A stretch of DNA of 39,262 nt from Paracoccaceae bacterium (GTDB lineage: Bacteria; Pseudomonadota; Alphaproteobacteria; Rhodobacterales; Rhodobacteraceae). Position numbers and translations under genes: made by a program. Positions 17,248 to 24,918 of the stretch are shown here, piece by piece. The stretch lies in NCBI GenBank assembly GCA_021648025.1, contig JAKITO010000031.1:1-39262 (forward strand), given 5' to 3'. Numbering within the stretch: the first letter of the stretch is position 1; each line of letters begins with the position of its first letter. The notes under the pieces were generated by a model. That model saw nothing but the letters and a program-made list of their open reading frames with translations, ran no database searches and had not been told where the DNA came from.

Positions 17248-17982
17248 ATGAAAAAACTGATACTGGCTACAGCAGCCATGGCTTTGACCGCCTCGATGGC
17301 GTTTGCCGGCAGCCATTCAACCACCGTGCGCATGGGCACCGAAGGCGCCTACCCGCCCTATAACTTCATCAACGACGCAGGCGAGATTGACGGCTTTGAA
17401 CGCGACGTGGGCGACGAGCTGTGCAAGCGTGCCGGGCTGACCTGTGAGTGGGTTAAAAACGACTGGGACTCGATCATTCCCAACCTCGTTTCGGGCAACT
17501 ACGACACCATCATTGCCGGCATGTCGATCACGGCTGAACGTGATGAGGTGATCGACTTTACCCAGAATTACATCCTGCCCGAGGAATCGGCCTATGTCGC
17601 CGCCAGCGAAGGCGTTGACCTGAAAGGTGGCGTCATTGCCGCCCAGACTGCAACGATCCAGGCTGGGTATATCGCTTCAAGTGGTGCGACTCTGGTCGAA
17701 TTCGCCACGCCGGAAGAAACCCTGGCGGCTGTACGCAATGGCGAAGCTGATGCCGTGTTGGCCAACAAGGAATATCTGGCGCCGCTGGTCGAAGAATCCG
17801 GTGGAGCGCTGATATTTGTTGGCGATCCGGTGCCGCTGGGCGGTGGCGTTGGCATGGGCCTGCGTGAAAGCGATGACGAGTTGCGGGAAAAATTTAACGT
17901 CGCGATCACCTCGATGAAGGCGGATGGGTCGCTGAATGTCCTGTTGATCAAATGGTTTGGCGAAGGCATCCAGACCTATTGA
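17248..17982 (+). CDS. Amino-acid ABC transporter periplasmic binding protein
   Basis: A family 3 solute-binding protein of 244 residues. Residues 1-20 form a Sec signal peptide (MKKLILATAAMALTASMAFA) with cleavage likely after AFA. The mature part shows VRMGTEGAYPPYNFIND, GFERDVGDELCKRAG and DSIIPNLVSGNYDTIIAGMSIT, the classic lysine/arginine/ornithine/histidine-binding pattern, ending with DGSLNVLLIKWFGE. The family and operon point to a basic or polar amino acid, but the exact ligand is not decided by sequence. A start after AGGGAG at ~17236 is well placed. Strong hairpins follow the stop. Confidence 0.93.
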   Translation: MKKLILATAAMALTASMAFAGSHSTTVRMGTEGAYPPYNFINDAGEIDGFERDVGDELCKRAGLTCEWVKNDWDSIIPNLVSGNYDTIIAGMSITAERDEVIDFTQNYILPEESAYVAASEGVDLKGGVIAAQTATIQAGYIASSGATLVEFATPEETLAAVRNGEADAVLANKEYLAPLVEESGGALIFVGDPVPLGGGVGMGLRESDDELREKFNVAITSMKADGSLNVLLIKWFGEGIQTY

Positions 17983-17994
17983 TCTGAGTTAAAA

Positions 17995-18021
17995 GGCAGG
18001 CCCGCCAAAGGCGGGCCTGCC
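17995..18021. terminator. Strong hairpin after the binding-protein gene
   Basis: GGCAGGCCCGCC-AAA-GGCGGGCCTGCC is a perfect 12-bp GC-rich stem with a three-base loop, 13 bp after the binding-protein stop. There is no T-run on the plus side (an AAAA precedes it, so only the minus-strand reading has a T-tract). It likely acts by partly terminating transcription or by protecting the upstream message, which would give more binding protein than permease. That role is inference from position. Confidence 0.7.
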
Positions 18022-18036
18022 GCCGCCCGCGATTGA

Positions 18037-18053
18037 AGGCCCTGAAAGGGCCT
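18037..18053. repeat. Second small hairpin in the same gap
   Basis: AGGCCC-TGAAA-GGGCCT is a perfect 6-bp stem with a five-base loop, 15 bp after the larger hairpin and still within the 207-bp gap before the first permease gene. It may add to mRNA stabilisation or pausing. The rest of the gap (18054-18189) shows nothing I can name. Confidence 0.5.
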
Positions 18054-18189
18054 GAAGAGCGGGCCACCCCCTTGAATACAGGCGCAAGTGCATTTCGCCA
18101 TGTTGTCGAAACGCAATTCCCTGCCTTTCGCTATCGCTCAAACGGGAATTACGTTGCACAATGATTCAAGATAAAGCCGAAACACTGTA

Positions 18190-19074
18190 ATGTTCGAATA
18201 TTGCACAGACCCTGGCACGCTCAGTCAGTTCCGCTGGTTCAGCTGCTTTCTGACCACTGGCGTGCATATGTCGTTCTACATCTCGTTCTTCAAAGTCCTG
18301 GCTCTGCTTGCCATCACGGCCCCCATTGCCCTCAGCTTCGGCTTTTTCGGCGCCATGGCCGCCCGTTCGCCATTCCTGCCACTCAGTTGGCTGGGCCGGG
18401 GCTATATCGCCAATGTGCGCGGCATCCCTGACATCGCCTTTTTCCTGTTCTTCGTCATTGCCCTTGATCAGGCGTTTGAATGGGCGCGGCACAAAATCAA
18501 ATGCCCCGACTGGGATCAGCCAATCCGTCAGGGCGCGGATTTCATCGTCTGCAAGGCCGCCAAATTGCCTTTGGGCACCTCTCCCGAATGGATGCATGAA
18601 TCCTACGGCTTTTTCTTGGCCACCATCACCTTCGCATTGGTGTTCGGCGCTTTCGCCGCCAGCGTACTTTACGGCGGTATGCGCGCCGTCCCCCACGCCC
18701 AGATCGAAACTGCCGAGGCTTATGGCATGTCACCGCGCCAAACCTTCTGGCGCATCATTGTGCCGCAGATGTGGGTCTATGCCTTGCCGGGTCTGTCCAA
18801 CTTGTGGATGGTGCTGATCAAAGCCACGCCGCTGCTGTTTCTGCTTGGCATCGAAGACATCGTCTATTGGGCCCGTGAACTCGGCGGCACCAAAACCTCA
18901 AAGTTCACCGCCTATCCGCATGGCGACTGGCGCATGTGGTATTTCCTGTTTCTTTTGGTGTTTTACCTCGCATTCACGCGCCTGTCCGAGGTGGTACTGG
19001 AAAAGCTGATGACCCGCCTGACCCACGGGCAGGCAACCTCTGGCGGAGAAGCACAACGAAAGGCAACTGTGTGA
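18190..19074 (+). CDS. Amino-acid ABC transporter permease (HisQ type)
   Basis: A 294-residue inner-membrane permease. Helices are visible at residues ~30-55, ~78-95, ~140-165 and near the C-terminus, with NVRGIPDIAFFLFF matching the family RGTP motif and the EAA loop ETAEAYGMSPRQTFWRIIVPQ contacting the ATPase. It is ~60 residues longer than a typical HisQ/GlnP: an extra segment around residues 97-135 (KCPDWDQPI, IVCKAAKLPLG, two cysteines) sits between the second and third helices. The ATG at 18190 precedes EYCTDPGTLSQFRW. Its stop overlaps the next permease by 4 bp (GTGA). Confidence 0.9.
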   Translation: MFEYCTDPGTLSQFRWFSCFLTTGVHMSFYISFFKVLALLAITAPIALSFGFFGAMAARSPFLPLSWLGRGYIANVRGIPDIAFFLFFVIALDQAFEWARHKIKCPDWDQPIRQGADFIVCKAAKLPLGTSPEWMHESYGFFLATITFALVFGAFAASVLYGGMRAVPHAQIETAEAYGMSPRQTFWRIIVPQMWVYALPGLSNLWMVLIKATPLLFLLGIEDIVYWARELGGTKTSKFTAYPHGDWRMWYFLFLLVFYLAFTRLSEVVLEKLMTRLTHGQATSGGEAQRKATV

Positions 19075-19877
19075 GCTGCCTGCAAACCATCCAGGACTAT
19101 GGCCTGCGTTCGATCGGCATTGGCGAACGCTTGCTCCCACGCGAGAATTTCACCCTGTGTGAGCATTTCACCCTGATCGGTTCCGGCATGATCTGGAACA
19201 TCTATTTCGCGGTCGTCGCCCTGCTCACCGGTTTTGTCTTTGCCACCGCATTGGCCGTCGCCAAAGGCTCTGCCAATCCATGGGCCCGCAAACCGGCAGA
19301 ATGGTTCATCTTCCTGTTTCGCGGCTCGCCGCTGTTTATCCAGTTCTTCTTCGCCTATTTCCTGTTTCTCAACCTCAAAGGGTCCTTCCCCTTTTTCGAC
19401 CCCTTCACCGCCGCATGGGCAGGTGCGCTGATCGTACTGTTTCTCAATACATCTGCCTATTCAGGCGAAATCTTCTACGGCGCGCTGCGCTCGATCCCCA
19501 AAGGTGACACTGATGCCGCCAATGCCTATGGCATGTCCGGCTGGCCCCGCTTTCGCCGCATCATCTGGCCCACCATGCTGCGCCTGGCCTGGCCCGCCTA
19601 CACCAACGAGGCAATTTTCCTGTTCCATGCCACCACGCTGGTCTATTTCAGCTCCTTTCCGGCCTGGCAGCAAAAAGGCGATGCGTTGTATTATGCCAAT
19701 TATTTCGCCGACAAAACCTTTAACCCTTTCATCCCCTATCCGATTCTGGCGATGTACTTTGTCATCTTCACGCTTGTGATCATCACCCTGTTTGGCGCCA
19801 TCAACAAACGCCTTAATCGCCACCTTCCAGAGGAAAACCGCGCCAAATTGCGGATCCGGCCAAACCTGATCAGATAA
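19071..19877 (+). CDS. Amino-acid ABC transporter permease (HisM type)
   Basis: A 268-residue partner permease. Signs are IYFAVVALLTGFVFATALAV (second helix), FLFRGSPLFIQFFFAYFLF with the RGSPLFIQ motif, NTSAYSGEIFYGALRSIPKGDTDAANAYGMS with the EAA-type coupling loop, and a C-terminal basic tail. The GTG start at 19071 overlaps the upstream permease gene (GTGA), and an upstream-extended frame merely reads through that gene. It completes the importer: ATPase, binding protein, two permeases. Confidence 0.9.
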   Translation: MSCLQTIQDYGLRSIGIGERLLPRENFTLCEHFTLIGSGMIWNIYFAVVALLTGFVFATALAVAKGSANPWARKPAEWFIFLFRGSPLFIQFFFAYFLFLNLKGSFPFFDPFTAAWAGALIVLFLNTSAYSGEIFYGALRSIPKGDTDAANAYGMSGWPRFRRIIWPTMLRLAWPAYTNEAIFLFHATTLVYFSSFPAWQQKGDALYYANYFADKTFNPFIPYPILAMYFVIFTLVIITLFGAINKRLNRHLPEENRAKLRIRPNLIR

Positions 19878-19980
19878 CAACCATTTGTTCACTGATCTGT
19901 GGCAATGTGCCTCAAATAGCCGCGATTGGCCTCAATCCCCCCGAATTCACTTGCGTCATGCGCAGAGTCGTTTATCCGGG

Positions 19981-21057
19981 ATGTCACAAACTATAAAAAG
20001 CAGGCGCATGGTCGATATTTCAGAAACATCCGAAACGCCCGGCAAGGCGCGTTCAAATGTAACATTGCCACGTGACTGGGTCAAAGTCTTAGCCAGGTAC
20101 CGCGAACCCAGCAGTTTGCGCAGTTCGGTTGAACTGGCCATTTCAGCCATTCCCTTTGTCGCCCTGTGGGCTTTGGCGTGGTGGTCGATGTCGATCAGCT
20201 ATTGGCTGACCATTGGCATATCCGTGCTGAACGCCGGCTTTTTGGTTCGCCTGTTTGCGATCCAACATGACTGCGGCCATGGCGCCTTTTTCCACAACCG
20301 CGCCCTTAGCGACTGGGTTGGCCGAATTCTGGGCGTCATAACGCTCACGCCATATGATGTCTGGCGCCGGACCCATTCGGTGCATCACTCGACCTCGGGC
20401 AACCTCGACAAGCGGGGAATGGGCGATGTGCATACGCTGACGGTCAAAGAGTTCAACCAGCTCAGCTGGCTCAGACAGCTGGAATACCGCGTCTATCGTC
20501 ACCCTGTTACCCTGTTTGGCCTTGGCCCGGGATTTCTGTTCTTCCTGCAAAATCGCATCCCGTACGGGCTGATGACCAGTTTCAGGTACTGGGTCAGCGC
20601 CATGGGCACCAATCTGGCGATTGCCGCCATCCTGCTACTGGTACTTTGGTTTGGCGGGCTTGCACCATTGCTGTTGATTTTCCTGCCCTCCACCATGATT
20701 GCCGCCTCTGCCGGAGTATGGTTGTTTTATGTGCAGCATCAGTTTGAGGATGCCCATTGGGAATCCGGCGATGACTGGCAATTGCACGATGCCGCCCTGA
20801 ATGGTTCGTCCCACTATGACTTGCCATCCGTCCTGCAATGGTTCAGTGCCAACATCGGCATCCACCATGTGCACCATCTCTATTCCCGCATCCCGTTTTA
20901 CCGCCTGACCGAAGTTCTGCGCAATCACACAGAACTGGCCACCGGGGCAAAACGCCTGACATTGCGCGAAAGCTTTGTCTGCGCCAAGCTGCACCTTTGG
21001 GACGAAGAAGCCAAAAAGTTGCTGTCATTCGCACAGGCCCGCGCCCTTTCCAATTGA
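19981..21057 (+). CDS. Membrane fatty-acid desaturase
   Basis: An integral-membrane di-iron desaturase of 358 residues. The three histidine boxes are HDCGHG at 96-101, HSVHH at 132-136 and HHVHH at 295-299, the set that binds the two irons. Four or more hydrophobic segments lie between them. It introduces a double bond into acyl chains, probably of membrane lipids; position specificity cannot be read. Start is uncertain: ATG 19981 (MSQTIKS) or ATG 20008 (MVDISE), the latter having AGCAGG close upstream. A longer frame from 19885 is less likely. A perfect palindrome follows its stop by 2 bp. Confidence 0.92.
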   Translation: MSQTIKSRRMVDISETSETPGKARSNVTLPRDWVKVLARYREPSSLRSSVELAISAIPFVALWALAWWSMSISYWLTIGISVLNAGFLVRLFAIQHDCGHGAFFHNRALSDWVGRILGVITLTPYDVWRRTHSVHHSTSGNLDKRGMGDVHTLTVKEFNQLSWLRQLEYRVYRHPVTLFGLGPGFLFFLQNRIPYGLMTSFRYWVSAMGTNLAIAAILLLVLWFGGLAPLLLIFLPSTMIAASAGVWLFYVQHQFEDAHWESGDDWQLHDAALNGSSHYDLPSVLQWFSANIGIHHVHHLYSRIPFYRLTEVLRNHTELATGAKRLTLRESFVCAKLHLWDEEAKKLLSFAQARALSN

Positions 21058-21059
21058 GT

Positions 21060-21101
21060 GTTAGAGCGAACCCAATCCAATTGGATTGGGTTCGCTCTAA
21101 C
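21060..21101. repeat. Perfect 42-bp palindrome after the desaturase gene
   Basis: The left arm GTTAGAGCGAACCCAATCC continues to AA and is followed immediately by its exact reverse complement, giving a 21-bp arm with no spacer, centred on CCAATTGG. It starts 2 bp after the desaturase stop codon. As RNA it would form a long hairpin and might end or protect the desaturase transcript, but no T-run follows. As DNA it could be a mobile palindromic repeat or a protein-binding site. Only one copy was seen in the window. Confidence 0.85.
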
Positions 21102-21171
21102 CGCTTTAAAACGTCTTGCCCCATGAAACAGCGTTCGTTACCTATGGATTTGATCAAATTCGCAGGTACGC

Positions 21172-21876
21172 ATGAAAATTGGTATTCTACAGTCCGGCCA
21201 CTCGCCTGACGCCCTTATTGAACAACTCGGAGATTACGGCGATTTGTTCACCGCAATGCTGGCGGATGATGACCTTACATTCAAAGTGTTTTCGGTGGTG
21301 GATGGCATATTCCCAAGCGGGGCAACAGCAGCCGACGGCTGGCTGATCACCGGATCGCGCTATGGTGCGTACGAAGATCACCACTGGATTCCACCGCTAG
21401 AGGATCTGATCCGTGAAATTCACGCCCGCGCCTTGCCAATGATCGGCGTTTGTTTTGGCCATCAAATCATCGCTCAGGCACTTGGCGGTAAGGTTGAAAA
21501 ATTCCAAGGCGGCTGGACGGTCGGGCGCACAGAATACGAAATAGAATACGAAACAGAGTATGACATGGGCGGGCAAAAGCTGGCGGTAAATGCCTGGCAT
21601 CAGGATCAAGTCACACGCCGCCCTGACGGGGCACGGGTTCTGGCCCGCAATGAAACTTGCGAAAATGCAGTTCTGGCGTATGGCGACGTCATCTGGACGA
21701 TCCAGCCACACCCGGAAATGTCATCCGAATTTGTTGATGGGCTGATCCGCTTCCGGGGGCGCGGCCTGGTTCCCGACCACCTTCTTGATGCGGCACAGGC
21801 GCGCAATGAATTGCCCAACAGCAACGCAGATATCGCCACACTAATGATAGATTTCTTCAAGAAAAAGAGGCTCTGA
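21172..21876 (+). CDS. Class I glutamine amidotransferase-like protein
   Basis: A 234-residue hydrolase with the class I GATase triad: nucleophile Cys94 in IGVCFGHQII, His180 and Glu182 in QPHPEMSSEF. DGWLITGSRYGAY near residues 55-67 and the NAWHQDQV segment are typical of GMP-synthase-like stand-alone GATases. Because it is joined (TGATG overlap) to a gamma-glutamyl ligase-like gene and followed by an amine oxidoreductase, it may hydrolyse a gamma-glutamyl intermediate, as PuuD does in E. coli. PuuD itself has a different nucleophile context, so this is an analogy rather than an orthology call. Confidence 0.85.
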   Translation: MKIGILQSGHSPDALIEQLGDYGDLFTAMLADDDLTFKVFSVVDGIFPSGATAADGWLITGSRYGAYEDHHWIPPLEDLIREIHARALPMIGVCFGHQIIAQALGGKVEKFQGGWTVGRTEYEIEYETEYDMGGQKLAVNAWHQDQVTRRPDGARVLARNETCENAVLAYGDVIWTIQPHPEMSSEFVDGLIRFRGRGLVPDHLLDAAQARNELPNSNADIATLMIDFFKKKRL

Positions 21877-23234
21877 TGGGTGACTGGACCGATAACATTC
21901 CCGAAGCGGCGCGGGCTTACCTTGACGGCAAGCGATTGGATGAGGTCGAATGCATCATCTCGGACCTGCCCGGCATTGCCAGGGGCAAGGCGGTTCCGGC
22001 GTCCAAATATGCCCGTCAGGATTATTTCCATCTGCCCGACAGCATCTTTTACCAGACCATCACCGGCGGCTGGGGCGAGGCGGCGGGCGACGGAGGCTTT
22101 ATCGAGCGCGACATGATCCTGCGCCCGGATGTGTCCACCACAACGGCAGCACCCTGGACTGGCGACTGGACCCTTCAGGTGATCCACGACGCCTATGACC
22201 GTGATGATACGCCGATCCCGTTCAGCCCGCGCAACGTGTTGAAACGGGTGGTCGGGATGTACCGCGCCAAAGGGTTAGTGCCGGTGGTGGCCCCGGAGAT
22301 GGAGTTTTTTCTGGTCGCACGCAACATTGATCCGGCTGTCGAAATCAAACCGATGATGGGCCGTTCGGGTCGCCCGGCGGCGGCGCGCCAGGCCTATTCG
22401 ATGACGGCGGTGGATGAATTTGGCCCGGTGATTGACGACATCTATGATTTTGCCGAGGCACAAGGGTTTGAGATTGATGGCATCACCCAAGAGGGCGGGG
22501 CCGGTCAGTTGGAGATCAATCTGGCGCATGGTGATCCGGTCAAGCTGGCGGATGAGGTGTTTTATTTCAAACGCCTGATCCGCGAGGCGGCGTTGCGCCA
22601 TGATTGTTTTGCCACGTTCATGGCCAAGCCGATAGCGGATGAGCCGGGTTCGGCAATGCACATCCATCATTCGATTCTGGACATTGAAACCGGCCAGAAC
22701 ATCTTTTCCGGGCCGCAGGGCGGTGAAACGGATGCGTTTTTTCATTTTATCGCCGGGTTGCAGAACCATTTGCCTGCGGCGATTGCCGTCATCGCGCCCT
22801 ATGTCAATTCGTACCGGCGGTATGTGAAAGACCACGCAGCGCCGATCAATCTTAGTTGGGCGCGCGACAATCGCACCACCGGCATCCGCATTCCTCTATC
22901 GGGACCTGAGGCGCGCCGGGTCGAGAACCGGTTGGCGGGGATGGATTGCAACCCGTATCTGGGGATTGCCGCCAGTCTGGCGTGCGGGTTGCTGGGGCTG
23001 AATGAAGGATTGCGCCCCGACAAGCAGACCAAAGGCGAGGCATATGACGGGCAGGAGGACCTGCCAAGAGACCTTATCCGCGCCTTGGATTTGTTTGATG
23101 CGGCGGAGGGGTTGCAGGAGGTTCTGGGGCCAGAGTTTGGCCGGGTGTATTCGATTGTCAAACGCACCGAATATGAAGAGTTCCTACAGGTTATTTCGCC
23201 GTGGGAGCGGGAACATTTGCTGATGAATGTGTGA
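21876..23234 (+). CDS. Glutamine-synthetase family protein (PuuA-like gamma-glutamyl ligase)
   Basis: A 452-residue GS-superfamily enzyme lacking the regulatory features of GlnA. Visible are the N-terminal beta-grasp part (VECIISDLPGIARGKAVP), the ATP/metal-site motifs VAPEMEFFLV and GQLEINLAHGDP, MAKPIADEPGSAMHIHHS and the phosphate-binding DNRTTGIRIPLSGPEARRVENR. PuuA-type members join glutamate to the amino group of putrescine or another amine using ATP. The preceding GATase gene overlaps by 1 bp and the FAD oxidoreductase follows by 72 bp, which supports amine catabolism through gamma-glutamyl intermediates. The amine is unknown. Confidence 0.88.
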   Translation: MGDWTDNIPEAARAYLDGKRLDEVECIISDLPGIARGKAVPASKYARQDYFHLPDSIFYQTITGGWGEAAGDGGFIERDMILRPDVSTTTAAPWTGDWTLQVIHDAYDRDDTPIPFSPRNVLKRVVGMYRAKGLVPVVAPEMEFFLVARNIDPAVEIKPMMGRSGRPAAARQAYSMTAVDEFGPVIDDIYDFAEAQGFEIDGITQEGGAGQLEINLAHGDPVKLADEVFYFKRLIREAALRHDCFATFMAKPIADEPGSAMHIHHSILDIETGQNIFSGPQGGETDAFFHFIAGLQNHLPAAIAVIAPYVNSYRRYVKDHAAPINLSWARDNRTTGIRIPLSGPEARRVENRLAGMDCNPYLGIAASLACGLLGLNEGLRPDKQTKGEAYDGQEDLPRDLIRALDLFDAAEGLQEVLGPEFGRVYSIVKRTEYEEFLQVISPWEREHLLMNV

Positions 23235-23306
23235 GTGGTTGGGTTTGGGTTTTTGAGTTTATTTAGCAAGATGAAGGGGGAGCGTGGTGCTTTTTCTTAG
23301 GCAGGT

Positions 23307-24617
23307 GTGGCTGTGAACCTGTTGTTTTCCAATGATCGCAAGGGCGCGTATCCGGATAGTTGGTACAGGGCGACGGCGCATTTGTTGGAACGCTTTGAAC
23401 CGTTAAGGGGCGAGACGCGGGCGGATGTTTGTATCGTTGGGGCCGGGTACACCGGGCTTTCGGCGGCATTGCATCTGGCTGAGGCCGGGGTCGATGTGGT
23501 GCTGGTTGAGGCGCATAGGGTTGGGTTTGGCGCGTCGGGGCGCAATGGCGGGCAATTGGGCAGCGGCCAGCGGATGGATCAGGGCGGGCTTGAGGCGCTG
23601 ATGGGACGTGACGAGGCCGGAAAGTTATGGGCGCTGGCCGAGGACGCCAAAGCTTTGGTCAAGGACCTGATCTGGCTGCATGGCATTGATTGCGATCTTA
23701 AGCCGGGGGTGGCGGAAACCGGATCAACCGCATCCGAGGTGCGGGATTTGCACGCCCACGCGACACATTTGCAGGATCACTATGGCTATGATCAGATTGA
23801 GTTGCTGGACCACGAGGCGTGCCATGCTTTGTGCCCGTCGCCGGATTATGTGGGCGGCGTTGTCGATTGGGGGGCGGCACATTTGCATCCCCTGAACTTT
23901 GCGCTGGGGCTGGCGCGGGCGGCGGCGGCGGCTGGCGTGCGGATTTATGAGCAGACCCATGTGCATCATATCAAGGAAAGCGCAGAGATAACTGTGCGAA
24001 CGGACCGGGGCCGGGTTGTCGCCTCTCAGGTTATTCTGGCCTGCAACGGTTATCTTGGCGGGTTGAACCGAAAGGTGGCCGCACGGGTGATGCCGATCAA
24101 CAACTTCATTGCCGCCACAGAACCCCTGGGCGACGACGCCGCGCTTGTGTTGACCAAAGATGTGGCCGTAGCCGACAGCAAATTCGTGGTAAATTATTTC
24201 CGACTGAGTGCCGACAAACGCCTGTTGTTCGGAGGTGGCGAAAGTTATGGCTATCGCTTTCCCGGCGATATTGCCGGGTTGGTACGCAAACCGATGGCGC
24301 GGGTATTTCCGCATCTGCGCGATGTAAAGATCGACTATGCCTGGGGCGGCACCCTGGCCATCACCATGAAACGCATGCCGTATCTGGCCCGCCTTGGCCC
24401 CAATATTCTGTCCGCGTCGGGTTATTCCGGGCACGGTGTCGGCACCGCCACCCATGCGGGTCAGCTGATGGCGCTGGCGCTGAAGGGGCAGGCGGACGGG
24501 TTTGATACCATGGCCCGTGTGCCCGCCCCGTCTTTTCCGGGGGGGGCGATGATACGCTCGCCGCTATTGATGCTGGCGATGAGTTGGTATGCCATGCGCG
24601 ACCGGCTGGGAATTTAG
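23307..24617 (+). CDS. FAD-dependent amine oxidoreductase (PuuB-like)
   Basis: A 436-residue DAO-family flavoprotein. Residues 41-56 hold VCIVGAGYTGLSAAL with the GxGxxG FAD-binding turn (45-50), followed by the acidic end VVLVEA and then GFGASGRNGGQLGSGQ, which is characteristic of PuuB/OrdL-like oxidases. Near the C-terminus are YAWGGTLAITMKRMPYL and GYSGHGVGTATHAG. PuuB-type enzymes oxidise gamma-glutamyl amines. It starts with GTG at 23307 and ends 4 bp inside the convergent CDGSH gene. Confidence 0.9.
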   Translation: MAVNLLFSNDRKGAYPDSWYRATAHLLERFEPLRGETRADVCIVGAGYTGLSAALHLAEAGVDVVLVEAHRVGFGASGRNGGQLGSGQRMDQGGLEALMGRDEAGKLWALAEDAKALVKDLIWLHGIDCDLKPGVAETGSTASEVRDLHAHATHLQDHYGYDQIELLDHEACHALCPSPDYVGGVVDWGAAHLHPLNFALGLARAAAAAGVRIYEQTHVHHIKESAEITVRTDRGRVVASQVILACNGYLGGLNRKVAARVMPINNFIAATEPLGDDAALVLTKDVAVADSKFVVNYFRLSADKRLLFGGGESYGYRFPGDIAGLVRKPMARVFPHLRDVKIDYAWGGTLAITMKRMPYLARLGPNILSASGYSGHGVGTATHAGQLMALALKGQADGFDTMARVPAPSFPGGAMIRSPLLMLAMSWYAMRDRLGI

Positions 24618-24856
24618 AGCTTGGAATGCGACCCATCGCACAACGGTGATTTCCCAGAGGCCTTGCAGCCACAAAAGAACACCTTTTTGTCGGCTTCGGC
24701 GGTGTATTTGACCGGCGAATGGCCGGTATCTTTGTGACTGCCATCGCAAAACGGCTGTTTTGAGGATTTGCCACAGGAACACCAGAAATAGGATTTTCCG
24801 GCGGTGACTTCGACAGGATACGGGGCTTTCTGGGCCACGATAGGTGCGTCTGACAT
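24614..24856 (-). CDS. CDGSH iron-sulfur domain protein
   Basis: This 80-residue protein carries two CDGSH cluster-binding motifs: Cys26, Cys28, Cys37, His41 (CSCGKSSKQPFCDGSH) and Cys62, Cys64, Cys73, His77 (CGCKASGKSPLCDGSH). Each should hold a 2Fe-2S cluster with three Cys and one His, as in mitoNEET-type proteins, within one chain. No signal or membrane anchor is present, so it is cytosolic and likely acts in electron or cluster transfer. It overlaps the end of the FAD oxidoreductase gene by 4 bp on the opposite strand and lies 62 bp upstream of no same-strand partner (rimO is upstream on this strand). Confidence 0.95.
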   Translation of the reverse strand: MSDAPIVAQKAPYPVEVTAGKSYFWCSCGKSSKQPFCDGSHKDTGHSPVKYTAEADKKVFFCGCKASGKSPLCDGSHSKL

Positions 24857-24918
24857 TTAGCTAACTCCATTTTTGGCTTTTGATAAGGTGAGTGAAAACC
24901 ACATCTTTTGCAATGGTT

